In this document: positions 23,112-31,854 of the stretch, piece after piece
How the letters are laid out: every line of letters starts with the position of its first letter
Numbering within the stretch: position 1 is the first letter of the stretch
Origin: Nemertoderma westbladi
Lineage: Eukaryota > Xenacoelomorpha > Nemertodermatida > Nemertodermatidae
DNA: 49,582 nucleotides
Assembly: GCA_032718475.1 (NCBI GenBank)
Contig: JAUCBJ010007394.1
Location: 1-49,582 of the forward strand
Direction of reading: 5' to 3'
Program-made: the position numbers and the translations under genes
Notes under the pieces: model-generated
What the model was told of the DNA's origin: nothing
The model's input: only the letters and a program-made list of their open reading frames with translations
Database searches by the model: none

Positions 23112-23903
23112 TAGGGCTCGATCGGAGCTCCGGCCTCCGGCTCCGGCCATTTTGGCACCTCCGGCTCCTGCTCCGGCTCCGGTAAAAATATTACCGGAGT
23201 TAATTTTTTAATAAAGTATTATATTTCGTGCATATTCTAATCTGAACAATTATTTACACTATAAGTACTGACTGACTGAAGTAAGTACTGTAGTACAGCT
23301 TCAATATCAAGCATAATACCGGTACCAGTACTGCAGTATTTACTTAAAGCAGTAAAGTCAATGACTGACTGACTGTACTGCAGTACTGGTACTGTGGCCA
23401 GCTGGCTGACTAGCAGACTATTACAGATAGGCCCTACTGTAAAAATTGTAAATGCTATGAATGTACACTGTCCACTGTCAGACTGTAGCTGTACCACTGC
23501 AGCCATTTACTGCTGTCATGCCATGCCAGCATACTGTACTGCAGTAGGCCTACTGGCTGACTGGTACACGTACGGCAGGCTACCTACAGTACACACCTCT
23601 ACCACAGTTAGTGAGTTAGGTACCGGTACTGTAGGTAAATTTTAGCCGTCAGCGTCAGGCCGTGATAAATTAATTACTTAAATTTTAAATTGAAAATTCG
23701 TAAATCTATAAATTATGAAATTAATTAGACCTACAGTATGATTGATTATGAGCGATTGGCGAACGATAACCATACTTTATTTTTTTTTTTTAATAATTAC
23801 ATTTTTAAAATTTTTGAAAAACTCCGGCTCCGGCTCCGGCCAAATTATCCAACTCCGGCTCCTGCTCCGGCTCCGGCCAAATCCCAACTCCGATTGAGCC
23901 CTA
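23112..23903. mobile_element. hAT-like non-autonomous element with CCGGAG-rich ends
   Basis: Terminal inverted repeats TAGGGCTCGATCGGAG (23112-23127) and TAGGGCTCAATCGGAG (reverse complement of 23888-23903), 15 of 16 identical. Just inside both ends are runs of CTCCGG/CCGGAG hexamers (23127-23182 and 23822-23880). Internal sequence is non-coding and rich in GTACTGCAGTAC-type palindromes. TAGGG ends and subterminal repeats fit hAT elements. The 8-bp flanks CCTGACAG and GTGGACAG agree at only five positions, so a target duplication is not proven. Confidence 0.6.
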
Positions 23904-24001
23904 GTGGACAGCCCATGACTTTCTTGAGACGCATCTTTCTTACTGTCTTAAAAGGACACTGGCCTTGAAGATGCGGATGATCTAGCAAATGTCATGGGTG
24001 A
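23904..24001 (+). mobile_element. LINE 3' fragment
   Basis: GTGGACAGCCCATGACTTTC onward matches 44187-44270 of the LINE C-terminal coding region, with a small insertion (TTCTTACTGTC) after GCATCT. It starts exactly at the right end of the hAT-like element and stops at about 24001. It shares the AGCAAATGTC variant with the copy at 240-690, against AGCAATTGTC in the long copy. Confidence 0.8.
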
Positions 24002-24163
24002 TAACCTGACAGCCTAACAGACACCAGCTGTCACTTATCCTCACCTCACCTGGCCTGGCTCCTAAACCTTCTGTTTTTTGTATTTGCCAACGGTAGCGCA
24101 GTAGGCCTAGGGCAGACCGGACAATACCTAGCCTCTGAACATTTAAAATCACATACGGACTGG

Positions 24164-24243
24164 CAGATGGTTCTCCCAAGGACTGCTATACTACAGGACT
24201 GGCACACTGAATATCCAGACCCCGCTAGCGGTGTCCATTAGTC
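24164..24243 (+). repeat. Left terminal inverted repeat of P-type element
   Basis: Nearly identical to the reverse complement of 28101-28179. Differences: TTCTCCC against GAGAACCC near the outer end, and a G-to-T change in the CCCCGCTAGCGG palindrome, which reads GCGGTGTCC here. Similarity ends after CCATTAGT. At about 80 bp it is much longer than the 31-bp repeat of the Drosophila P element. Confidence 0.85.
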
Positions 24244-24674
24244 CCCTTCTAATATGGCTCCGAAATAGATGCAAATTTGTTAAATTTTCAATTTTCTCTC
24301 ACAGATAAATTGTTATTTATTCTTCTTATGTGTTTATGACGAACCTAAGCTACCTCAAACCTGCCTCGCTGCCTGCTTTAACGTTTGAGGCTGATATAAT
24401 TATTGCTAAGCCAGTTATAGTCCATATACCATAATACTGTATGGTAGTAATAGTGCTCGTGCACTATGCATAATAAATTCAGACACCACCGGCACCGCCC
24501 ACTACTCTCGCCACCAGCCCAGCCCAATACATTAATTAAACATCTTAGTGGGGCGAGCCACGTAGTGGTTGAAGCTTTACCGTACAGATTTAATAATGTT
24601 GACATTCTTATGATCTGCAATTTTAGATTATAAATTTTAACACGCAAAATGAATATTAAATAACGATTAGAAAA

Positions 24675-24680
24675 TTTATT
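24675..24680 (-). promoter_or_regulatory. Candidate polyadenylation signal of transposase gene
   Basis: TTTATT on the plus strand (AATAAA on the coding strand), about 235 nt after the transposase stop codon and inside the right half of the transposon transcript. Confidence 0.45.
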
Positions 24681-24912
24681 TATTTCCAGCAGCTGCTATT
24701 TCAATCTGCAATGGTTTTTATATGTATAAATTGACGGCAGTGTAGGTAGACCTACTCGATTCAAAATAACAACAGCAATTGGCCCTTAAAAGGGGCATTA
24801 GGGTTGAGTTGTATTACAGTATGTGACATGTGTCTGTAGGCATATTGAATTATCAAAATTAATTACAATTAAATTAATAGATAGTCGAATAGTCAATCTT
24901 CACTACAGAAGA

Positions 24913-25869
24913 TTAATGTCCTTTATCCAGACCGGCAATGCGGAGAAATTTCCTGTTGGTTCCGTGACCTTCGGAAGATCGCTTTTCAGAGCACATCATG
25001 CTGGAGCGTTTCTGCATTCCGTTTAACAGTGTGTTCGCAAGGGTGGTACATGCAGCAGCGGGGGGCGCTGGTATTATATCGTACTGTACAGCGATGGTTT
25101 TGACCACCTGGGCTAATTGACGGTAGCACAGTATGGTTCCATCAGGTACCGAATCTACCCATGTCGCTGACGCCATTACCCACCAAACCAACTCATGTGA
25201 TGGCAGCTGTAATCCACCCCTCGATAGCGTCTGGATAAATGCATTATCGGCCTGGATGGTGTTACCGGATACTTCTATCTCTGGAATTACACGAATGATA
25301 TAACCAGCTACATAGGCAGCAGCATGCCGCTCACCAACAGTAGCCTCAAGTTCACCCAAACGATCTATAAGGACAAGGGATTCTTCGGTAAATGGGGTTA
25401 CGCAACCTGTACATTCAATAGGGTGTTTAATGGCCGTCAACACATCTGGCATTTCACCCATCTTTACGAATGCTAGAAGGCTACGTAGACGCATCCCAGA
25501 TTCAATATCCTTTACAGTAATTGACTGGTTAGAACCGGTCATACCACGCAGACATCCGAACTCACCCTCCAAGCGATCTTGGGAAACTGTTCCAGTAAGA
25601 AAGTAAGTGAACCCGCTGCTTAAAAGGTAGCGAGAAAGGTCTATCATACCGGCCGTCGACTGGCACAGCGCCCTGTGGGTATCTGTCGTAAGACTCCGTA
25701 TGCGACGGACACCAATACCGTGAGGGAACGAGCGAAATTCCTCCACTAAGCCCTTCAGCGACTCGATGGCAGCACAGTCGGATGATGTTATGGCCTGTCG
25801 ATGATGATCTTTAAATCGGATCGCTTCCCCAATCGACTTTACATTCATCAGTTTCCACCATGTCAACAC
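24913..25869 (-). CDS. P-type transposase exon 2 (C-terminal part)
   Basis: Encodes residues 562-879 of the THAP/P-element-like transposase. The acceptor CTGTTACAG| at 25870 and the donor CAG|GTATGT at 26163 make a phase-0 intron of 294 bp (26163-25870), joining ...EVLEQ to VLTWWKLMN. The exon carries the signature block near residues 657-672, SQDRLEGEFGCLRG. In P-element/THAP9 transposases the corresponding QDxLE segment contributes the last acidic catalytic residue (here E662). The rest is the helical C-terminal region typical of the family. The apparent upstream start (MFCLLLLQ) lies in the intron and is not used. Stop at 24915-24913. Confidence 0.88.
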   Translation of the reverse strand: MLTWWKLMNVKSIGEAIRFKDHHRQAITSSDCAAIESLKGLVEEFRSFPHGIGVRRIRSLTTDTHRALCQSTAGMIDLSRYLLSSGFTYFLTGTVSQDRLEGEFGCLRGMTGSNQSITVKDIESGMRLRSLLAFVKMGEMPDVLTAIKHPIECTGCVTPFTEESLVLIDRLGELEATVGERHAAAYVAGYIIRVIPEIEVSGNTIQADNAFIQTLSRGGLQLPSHELVWWVMASATWVDSVPDGTILCYRQLAQVVKTIAVQYDIIPAPPAAACTTLANTLLNGMQKRSSMMCSEKRSSEGHGTNRKFLRIAGLDKGH

Positions 25870-26163
25870 CTGTAACAGCAGTAAACAAAACACGATATAT
25901 TATTTACATTGTACAGTACATTATTTATAGAATTACGAACTTGAATATGCCCGATAAAATATAAATAAATCGATAATATAAAATATAAATATTAAATAGG
26001 AATAATTAAATAAATTAAATATATAATATAAATTAAATAAGTAAACTATTAATAAAGGCATAATGCCATTTTGCCCCGCATAGGGGCGCATTTATCATTG
26101 AAAAAAATATTAAATAATATTAATATTTTACTAAGGTGCCTAGGCCCATCCGCATTTACATAC

Positions 26164-27846
26164 CTGTTCTAACACTTCCGCAGTACCAGATCTACTCGAA
26201 AGAAACAACGCAGCTACAACACGGTCGTTAAAAACGCAAAGCACATGGTTGACATTCTGCTTCTGTAAGTTGGATGGGTTGATAGCTGCCTTTGTTAGTG
26301 ACGTAAGATGTAAGACTCTGGACTTGTCTTCCTCGTACAAGTCCACTATATCACTCCATTTACCGATAGCGGAACCAAATTTGAGCTCCCGATTCTTCTC
26401 AGTTATCCAATTGTTGCGGATACACTTTAACACATGGACGGGATCAGGAATCAAGAATAGATGTCGAGTTGAATCCAAAGGATGACGTACTTTCCATAGC
26501 TCTAGTCTGTCCTTATGCTCTATTTCGTCACGAAATAGATCGTTCGAACAATTGTTGGCCCGGAGGACGTCATTAACCAAAGCAACAATATCACCGCCAT
26601 GTTTGTGGAAAGAGGTAATTGCTTCCTTGATACACGTATGGGCAAATAGGGCTGTCATGGAATGAACTGGAATCATCTGCACCATCACTGAAGGTCCCCC
26701 GTATAAAATCTTAACCATCGAGCAGAGGACTGAGTTGGCCAACTCCGATGGCTCATCCTTAGCGTAGCCAAACACTCCATGTCCTTGATACAATAGTTTG
26801 GGAACCACCTTTACTTCGTCCGTTATAAGAATCGCCTTTGGGGATTCGGCAGCAGGCGTACCAGCTGGTAAGCTGTTCTTTGCTTTACGAATGGCCGTTT
26901 CTATGAGCAAATCACTGGTGACTCCCTGTTTTAGCGATCTTATCTTCCTTTCGCATGGAAGAATAGCAATCTGCCGCAGTATACTATATGGCAGACGCGG
27001 GTAGCCCTGAACAGCCAGTAGATAATCCGACTGTGAGTAACACTTCGAACCGCTACAATGCAGCTGCAACTGATGGGATATAAACTCCAGCTGTGTTTTG
27101 TATTTATAATCAGAGCTGGAGGCGATAGCGTCATCAATCAACTCTCGGGCTTTCAGCAGCAAGTTCTCGGTCGTTCCTACGCTTCGTTTAACTGCGACAA
27201 TAACCTCCAACAGCTGGGACCAGCGAATGAGCTGCGCGTTAGGAGCGAGACAATAGTTGAGCGATATACGTTTGTTAGTAGGATTAAACGCAGTAACATA
27301 GATATCACTGCAGAGAGGCTTCCTCGTTTCAATACATATTTTGCCAGCGTAGGAATCGCTGACAAAAACATACAGCATAATGAAATCAGCAGTTAGCTTA
27401 ACAAATATATCGACGGATTCAACACGAACATCGTTGCGAATCCACGTTTCGACATCGCCATGGAAGATATCGAACCCGCCAATTACATCCCGGCGGTTTA
27501 GCGATTGAACCTGTCGCTCTTCGATCGGTGGTTCCGCTCGTAACTTCCCTGGTGGCGGAGGAACACAGGATGCTGGAACCCCAGGAAAGAAGAATGGCGG
27601 GATAGTCGGCCGCAACGCTCCTCCGGGAACCTTGCGATGAGGGATATCCTGCGGGAATCCTGGCCAATGTCGTATACAAATAACAGCATCGGCGCTATAC
27701 TTTATGGGCGATCCATCAGGAGCAGACCGCTTTGGAAGAGCAGCAATCCATTGCTGACGTTCCACGCCGAATGGGAGCTTGACAGTTCGTACAGTTCTTC
27801 CCTCGTAGTTGCCATCGCATCCATACACACAACAGTGTTTCCCCAT
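26164..27846 (-). CDS. P-type transposase exon 1 with THAP zinc finger
   Basis: Encodes residues 1-561. The N-terminal THAP zinc-binding DNA-binding domain is complete (C5/C6, C10, W33, C57 and H60 in VICIRHW). A Pro-rich linker follows at 80-110. Residues 330-560 are the RNase H-like catalytic region with a GTP-binding-type insertion. D343 in LITDEV and D426 in VALVNDVLRANN sit where the first two catalytic Asp of P-element/THAP9 transposases are expected. DPVHVLKCIRNNW (468-480) matches the family's D-P-x-H-x-x-K-x-x-R-N block. The ATG at 27846 opens directly into the THAP motif. The joined length of 879 aa is close to human THAP9 (903 aa). No stop or frameshift is seen, so the gene may encode an active transposase; a domesticated role cannot be excluded, but the flanking inverted repeats favour a transposon. 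Confidence 0.92.
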
Positions 27847-28100
27847 TCCAGTTTATAACCCGAATAATCTGATATTACTGTGATGTGTGTTAAAACTACT
27901 GTAGCTACCGGTACTCAGGTACTAAGCTGCAGCCTGTCAGCCTGTAGTTATGTTAAGCCTTTTTAAACATTACTAAATAATAAATATTAAATACATAAAT
28001 ATAAATCCACTGATTAAAAAAGTACATAACTGCATAAGCTGATAAGTAATTGGGTTGATTACACAGTTGTACAGCCAGACAGCAGTACTGGAATTCTGCA

Positions 28101-28179
28101 ACTAATGGACCCCGCTAGCGGGGTCTGGATATTCAGTGTGCCAGTCCTGTAGTATAGCAGTCCTTGGGTTCTCCATCTG
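28101..28179 (-). repeat. Right terminal inverted repeat of P-type element
   Basis: Partner of 24164-24243. It contains an 18-bp perfect palindrome, GACCCCGCTAGCGGGGTC, at 28108-28125 near its inner edge; the left copy has one mismatch in it. Confidence 0.85.
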
Positions 28180-28486
28180 TCCATCTCCATACCGGTACTG
28201 CTGTACTGCTATATCATATATACAGATATAGGCTGATAGGTGAATGGCTGGAAGGTAGAACCAAGAACTGTAGAAGGCGATAAAACATCCTAGACAGCTA
28301 GAGTGCTGCAGTACCAGTAATATCAAGCAGTCACTGACTGATCAGCGAAATGGCCTACCAATTATATAGCGCTTGAATTATAGGTGATTTTAATGACAAT
28401 AATTATGACAGTTATTTTTTTGACCGCTTTTTGGGTCTTTTGACCACTTTTTTCAAAATTGTACTTTTATGACCCCTTTTAACTGT
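28180..28486. other. Spacer between P-type and piggyBac-like elements
   Basis: AT-rich, with TTTTTTGACC/TTTTGACC short repeats at about 28415-28480 (GACCGCTTTTTGGGTC, GACCACTTTTTT, GACCCCTTTT). No gene recognised. Confidence 0.4.
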
Positions 28487-29562
28487 TTAACCCTTCCCCG
28501 GTAACGTGGGGTAAAATAATACCCCAAGGGGATTAATTTTGATATTTTTCGACAATCTCTCATATTATGTATGTCCAGCTTCATAGTATCTTCCAAAAAA
28601 CTTGTAATCTAACGATTGTGTGGGTCAAACCCATAAAATTTTGTTTATGAAAAATGTTATGGGCCTTTAATTTGAAAACAACTTAGTTAGGTAAGATGGG
28701 GTATAAAAATACCCCATAACGTTATGGTGCTGGTTTAGTGGTACTTTGTGACTCATTTTGGTGCCATTGGAACCACAATGGACGATTTAGTTGTACTAGA
28801 CTGCTAGACAGCTAGAGGCATGTTTTAACTTTGACTTTTAAGACCAAATTATCAGTATTAGGAAGCTACTGTCTGACTGTATTCTGGTATTGTGTATGGC
28901 CTGTATTTCACAAGCCAAGACTTAGTATATGTGAATAATTCTTATTGTAGGCTTTCTTAGTGGTGTTCTGTCCTTTTGGGTCTCATTATGAGTTCATTGT
29001 AACTGCAATAATGTATAATTTAGTTGGACAATAATCACATTTAATGACCAAATCATCAGTACTTTTGCAGTCATGGTATAAATTTCATAATACGATCTTC
29101 TGCTATTGCGAGGTGATATAGGGCCTATCTGTATATATCAGTATATTTCACCTTGTTGACTTTCAGTGGTGGTATTTGACTCATTTTATGCTTCTTGGAA
29201 CTGCAATGGTATACTTGACCCATAACTGCATAACACCACTAAAAAACCTAAAATGAGAAACACTCTCACACAGCTAATGCTTCACTATGATAGTATCTTG
29301 TTGCAAAACGCCCCATCGCGACGTTAACGATGATCGCGATTGAACTGGGATAACTTTTGTGGCATTGAGCGTTGGGTAGACTTCAACCAAATTGAATAAA
29401 CAAATTCACAACTTATTTTTTCACCATTTGGCAAATTCTGGGAGGGGGATTGCAAGTGTTTTTCTGTTTAATGTTACTTAAAATGTCTTATCAATTTGGG
29501 GTATAAAAATACCCCATGTTACCGGTGAAGGATAATTTTTTACCATACCGGGGCAGGGTTAA
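28487..29562. mobile_element. piggyBac-like MITE flanked by TTAA
   Basis: Bounded by TTAA at 28487-28490 and 29559-29562. Termini CCCTTCCCCGGTA (left) and CCCTGCCCCGGTA (reverse complement of right), 12 of 13 identical. A second inverted copy of CCTTCaCCGGTAACaTGGGG sits inside the right end (29509-29530) and matches the left terminus at 20 of 22 positions, so the right end carries both a terminal and a subterminal repeat. TTAA duplication and CCCT ends are the piggyBac hallmark. The interior is AT-rich and non-coding. The palindrome GGGGTAtaaaaaTACCCC or a near version occurs at 28508, 28698 and 29498. Confidence 0.85.
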
Positions 29563-29842
29563 TGCAGTATTGTAATAAAGGGAAGATGAAATTATCTTTA
29601 GGTGCCGCTGTAATTATATTATAAATGCCAAATATTTCAACCCAAAATTGTAAATGTGGACAATTACAATTAAACAGGCCTTCTTCAGTGGCTCTGGTAC
29701 CTAATGAACCTAACTACAGAAACTCTACAACACAGCAACACGCCCGGACCGAGCAACAGCAGAACAAATAGTACCGGTATCGTATGAAGTACTAACATAC
29801 AGTATATGTTATGTCAGAACCAATTACTAATTACAAAGCTAG
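29563..29842. other. Spacer without recognisable feature
   Basis: AT-rich sequence between two inverted-repeat elements. I see no gene and no repeat beyond short CAGTA-type motifs. Confidence 0.4.
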
Positions 29843-29844
29843 TA

Positions 29845-30542
29845 CAGGCCACCAGAAAAAGCAGATTTCATCCAATGTGATCACATGTGAACACATTTGT
29901 TCAAGTCATCTGATTGGCAGGTTATGGCAAGTTATCTTCTAGATCACACAGCAGGAGACTAACTTGCTGGGACCGACAAAGGCGTTGTGTGCGGTGCGCC
30001 TGTATATCTGATATCAGGTAGATGAGAGAGCCCCCAGGGCGTAATATTGCGGACATGGGCTGTATTGGTAGAGATAGAACTACATACAAGACCACGTAGA
30101 GGTTCATGGAGTGTATGGGAGTGGATGGGTATATGGATGGAGGAGCCTAGACCATTGAATAATTAATTTAGTGCAGGGAGATGTCGCGCCATTAGTCTGA
30201 CACCGAGAGGGTACAGAGAAACACCAGAAGATGCCTTAACATCACTAACTATAGGCCTGCCTACTAGACACTATTAACCGCACACTATAAAGGTAAACAA
30301 AATCCTTATCGCATTTCCAGCTGCAGTTAGTGACAGTTAGCGGCAAACTACAGAGAGTTTCCAGATTACTAAGTGTTTCAAAAGTATTCAATTGTATCCT
30401 TTGGAGAAAAAATGTTGGTTGTTGCCAATTCAATTATGTTCAATTACGTTCAATTGTCCCGTTCAACAACATTACATTACACTGGTACACATTTGATAAA
30501 ATGTGTTCACAATTGTACAAATCTGCGTTTTCTGGTGGCCTG
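29845..30542. mobile_element. 698-bp inverted-repeat element flanked by TA
   Basis: The left end CAGGCCACCAGAAAAAGCAG (29845-29864) and the reverse complement of the right end, CAGGCCACCAGAAAACGCAG, differ by one base, and the similarity continues for several more bases (CAGATTT). TA flanks both ends (29843-29844 and 30543-30544), as for Tc1/mariner-type insertions; a hAT origin is possible too. The interior has no convincing ORF. Confidence 0.6.
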
Positions 30543-30566
30543 TACTGTAGTGAACGTGTTATTAAA

Positions 30567-30698
30567 TGCTAACTACTGTATAAATATCAAAGATCAACCG
30601 GGGTTGCTAGCTAGAATTTTGTGTACGTGTATTGGAAAATAAAAGAAATGCTAACTACTGTATAAATATATGAAGGAATTGCTAACTACTGTATAAAT
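30567..30698 (+). repeat. Three direct repeats TGCTAACTACTGTATAAAT
   Basis: The 19-bp motif occurs at about 30567, 30648 and 30680 with irregular spacing. Function unknown. Confidence 0.7.
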
Positions 30699-30713
30699 TG
30701 CACCAAGTTTAGT

Positions 30714-30971
30714 TTACCATCCTTTGTCTTGGGGCCTACTGTACTGGCGATTAAGTGTAGGTTTTTCCCGTCTGATTAGATATTTTTCCCTGATTTTCCG
30801 GTCCGCCCAGTCCCTGCATCTGTATCTTAAAACAATTCTGAAAGGTCCCTGGTAGTTCTTGCACCCTGGATGTTTATCTAGGAAGTGTTCCCCCATCGCC
30901 TCATTCCGGTTGCCATTCCGTCGTGTTGTAGTACTGTAATACTGTATTTTTAGGTGTTGGAGGCAACCCAA
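30714..30971 (-). pseudogene. Possible GIY-YIG/Penelope-like C-terminal remnant
   Basis: The segment GEHFLDKHPGCKNY...FRIVLRYRCRDWADRKIREKYLIRREKPTLNRQ has the spacing of the C-terminal half of GIY-YIG endonuclease domains carried by Penelope-like elements (EHF, then R-x-x-R-E-x-x-LI, then P-x-LN). Only about 85 codons are open and no RT is attached, so it would be a fragment. It lies directly beside the fold-back composite. An unrelated chance frame is possible. Confidence 0.4.
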
Positions 30972-31023
30972 TTAGTAGCAATTATTAAAACTTACCTTTT
31001 GCCGATAGTAATATACTATACAT

Positions 31024-31683
31024 ACAATATTGCAATGTTCTAGAGTTAATATACGGAAATAAAAACCTTTAACGATTAAAACTGTAACAATCACTTCTGC
31101 CTAATCCGTCAGCAAATTAACCTAATACTGTATAATACCCTCGGCCTGCGGCCTCGGTAATTATACAGGTTAATTTGCTTCTGGAACGGCATCAGTGATT
31201 ATTCAGTTTTATTCGCTTCAGGTTATTATTGTACAGGAATGAAGCGCCTTTCAGTTCCAGCCAGTAGCTTAGTAAGCAGTTTAAAGGCGACAGTGTTGTC
31301 CAAGAAGAACACCTCAGGTATACCCCATCTAGCCATGAAATGACGCATTGCTTTATGGGTGGCTTCGGCGTCCATCCGGGAGGTCAGTTCGAGGTGTAGG
31401 GTGTGGGCAGACACACATGTAAGGAGAATAATGTAGTGCTTCTCCAACATCATTCAATGTTCTAGAGTTAATATACGGAAATAATAACATGAAGCGAATA
31501 AAAACTGAAAAATCACTGATAGCTGTTCCAGAAGCAAATTAACCTGTATAATTACCGAGGCCGCAGGCCGAGGTTATTATAGTAGGTTAATTTGCTGAAG
31601 GATAAGGCAGAAGTGATTATTACAGTTTTATTCGCTGAATGTTTTTATTTCCGTATATTAACTCTAGAACATTGCAATATTGT
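31024..31683. mobile_element. Fold-back composite element
   Basis: Outer arms 31024-31157 and 31555-31683 are inverted copies of each other, roughly 88% identical by eye. Both begin ACAATATTGCAATGTTCTAG at the outside and end in the GC-rich palindromic CCTCGGCCTGCGGCCTCGG (31139-31157; reverse complement at 31555-31573). Each arm is also followed by its own inverted copy (31158-31225 and 31454-31554), so the structure is two palindromic units of about 200 bp, the left one truncated, enclosing an integrase fragment. No target duplication is visible. Confidence 0.75.
31226..31453 (-). pseudogene. BEL/Pao-type integrase core fragment
   Basis: Encodes ILLTCVSAHTLHLELTSRMD, then RHFMARWGIPEVFFLDNTVAF. 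This matches the integrase core of BEL/Pao retrotransposons, where an LTCxxxRxxHLEL segment precedes RRGxPxxxxSDN; the D of FLDN is at the second catalytic position. About 75 codons remain and a stop follows FIPVQ. It is trapped between the two arms of the fold-back composite. Confidence 0.7.
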
Positions 31684-31854
31684 GTTTATTGTTAATTTGA
31701 GCATATTGAACGAACAACATGGCAGCATACTTTGTATTTTTAAGGATGGTGTTCTAATACAAACACGCATATTTATTCAAATCCATTTCCTTGAATTAAT
31801 ATCGCTCCAGGGGTCGTGGGGTTCTACACCTGCAGGCGGGCCAGGATAGTTTTC
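31684..31854. other. Left flank of the LTR retrotransposon
   Basis: No gene recognised. The last four bases before the LTR, TTTC (31851-31854), are repeated directly after the 3' LTR (39765-39768) and form the target-site duplication. Confidence 0.6.

Larger units (their letters stand above)
24164..28179 (-). mobile_element. P-type DNA transposon, 4.0 kb, apparently complete
   Basis: Two long inverted repeats enclose a two-exon THAP-domain transposase on the minus strand. Both ends begin CAGATGG, then share CCCAAGGACTGCTATACTAC and a further 50 bp. No convincing 8-bp target duplication is seen: the flanks are CGGACTGG and TCCATCTC. The element also holds a 3' region (24244-24912) with a poly(A) signal and a 5' leader of about 250 bp. 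A fragment resembling the CGCCCCAC repeat end lies at about 24549-24580 in reverse orientation. Confidence 0.8.

Noticed and set aside
24913-25893. Independent gene starting MFCLLLLQ at 25893
   Set aside because: Those first residues are intron sequence; the splice junction at 25869 continues the transposase in phase.
24156-28187. 8-bp target duplication of the P-type element
   Set aside because: The flanks CGGACTGG and TCCATCTC do not match; either the boundary is off or the duplication is lost.
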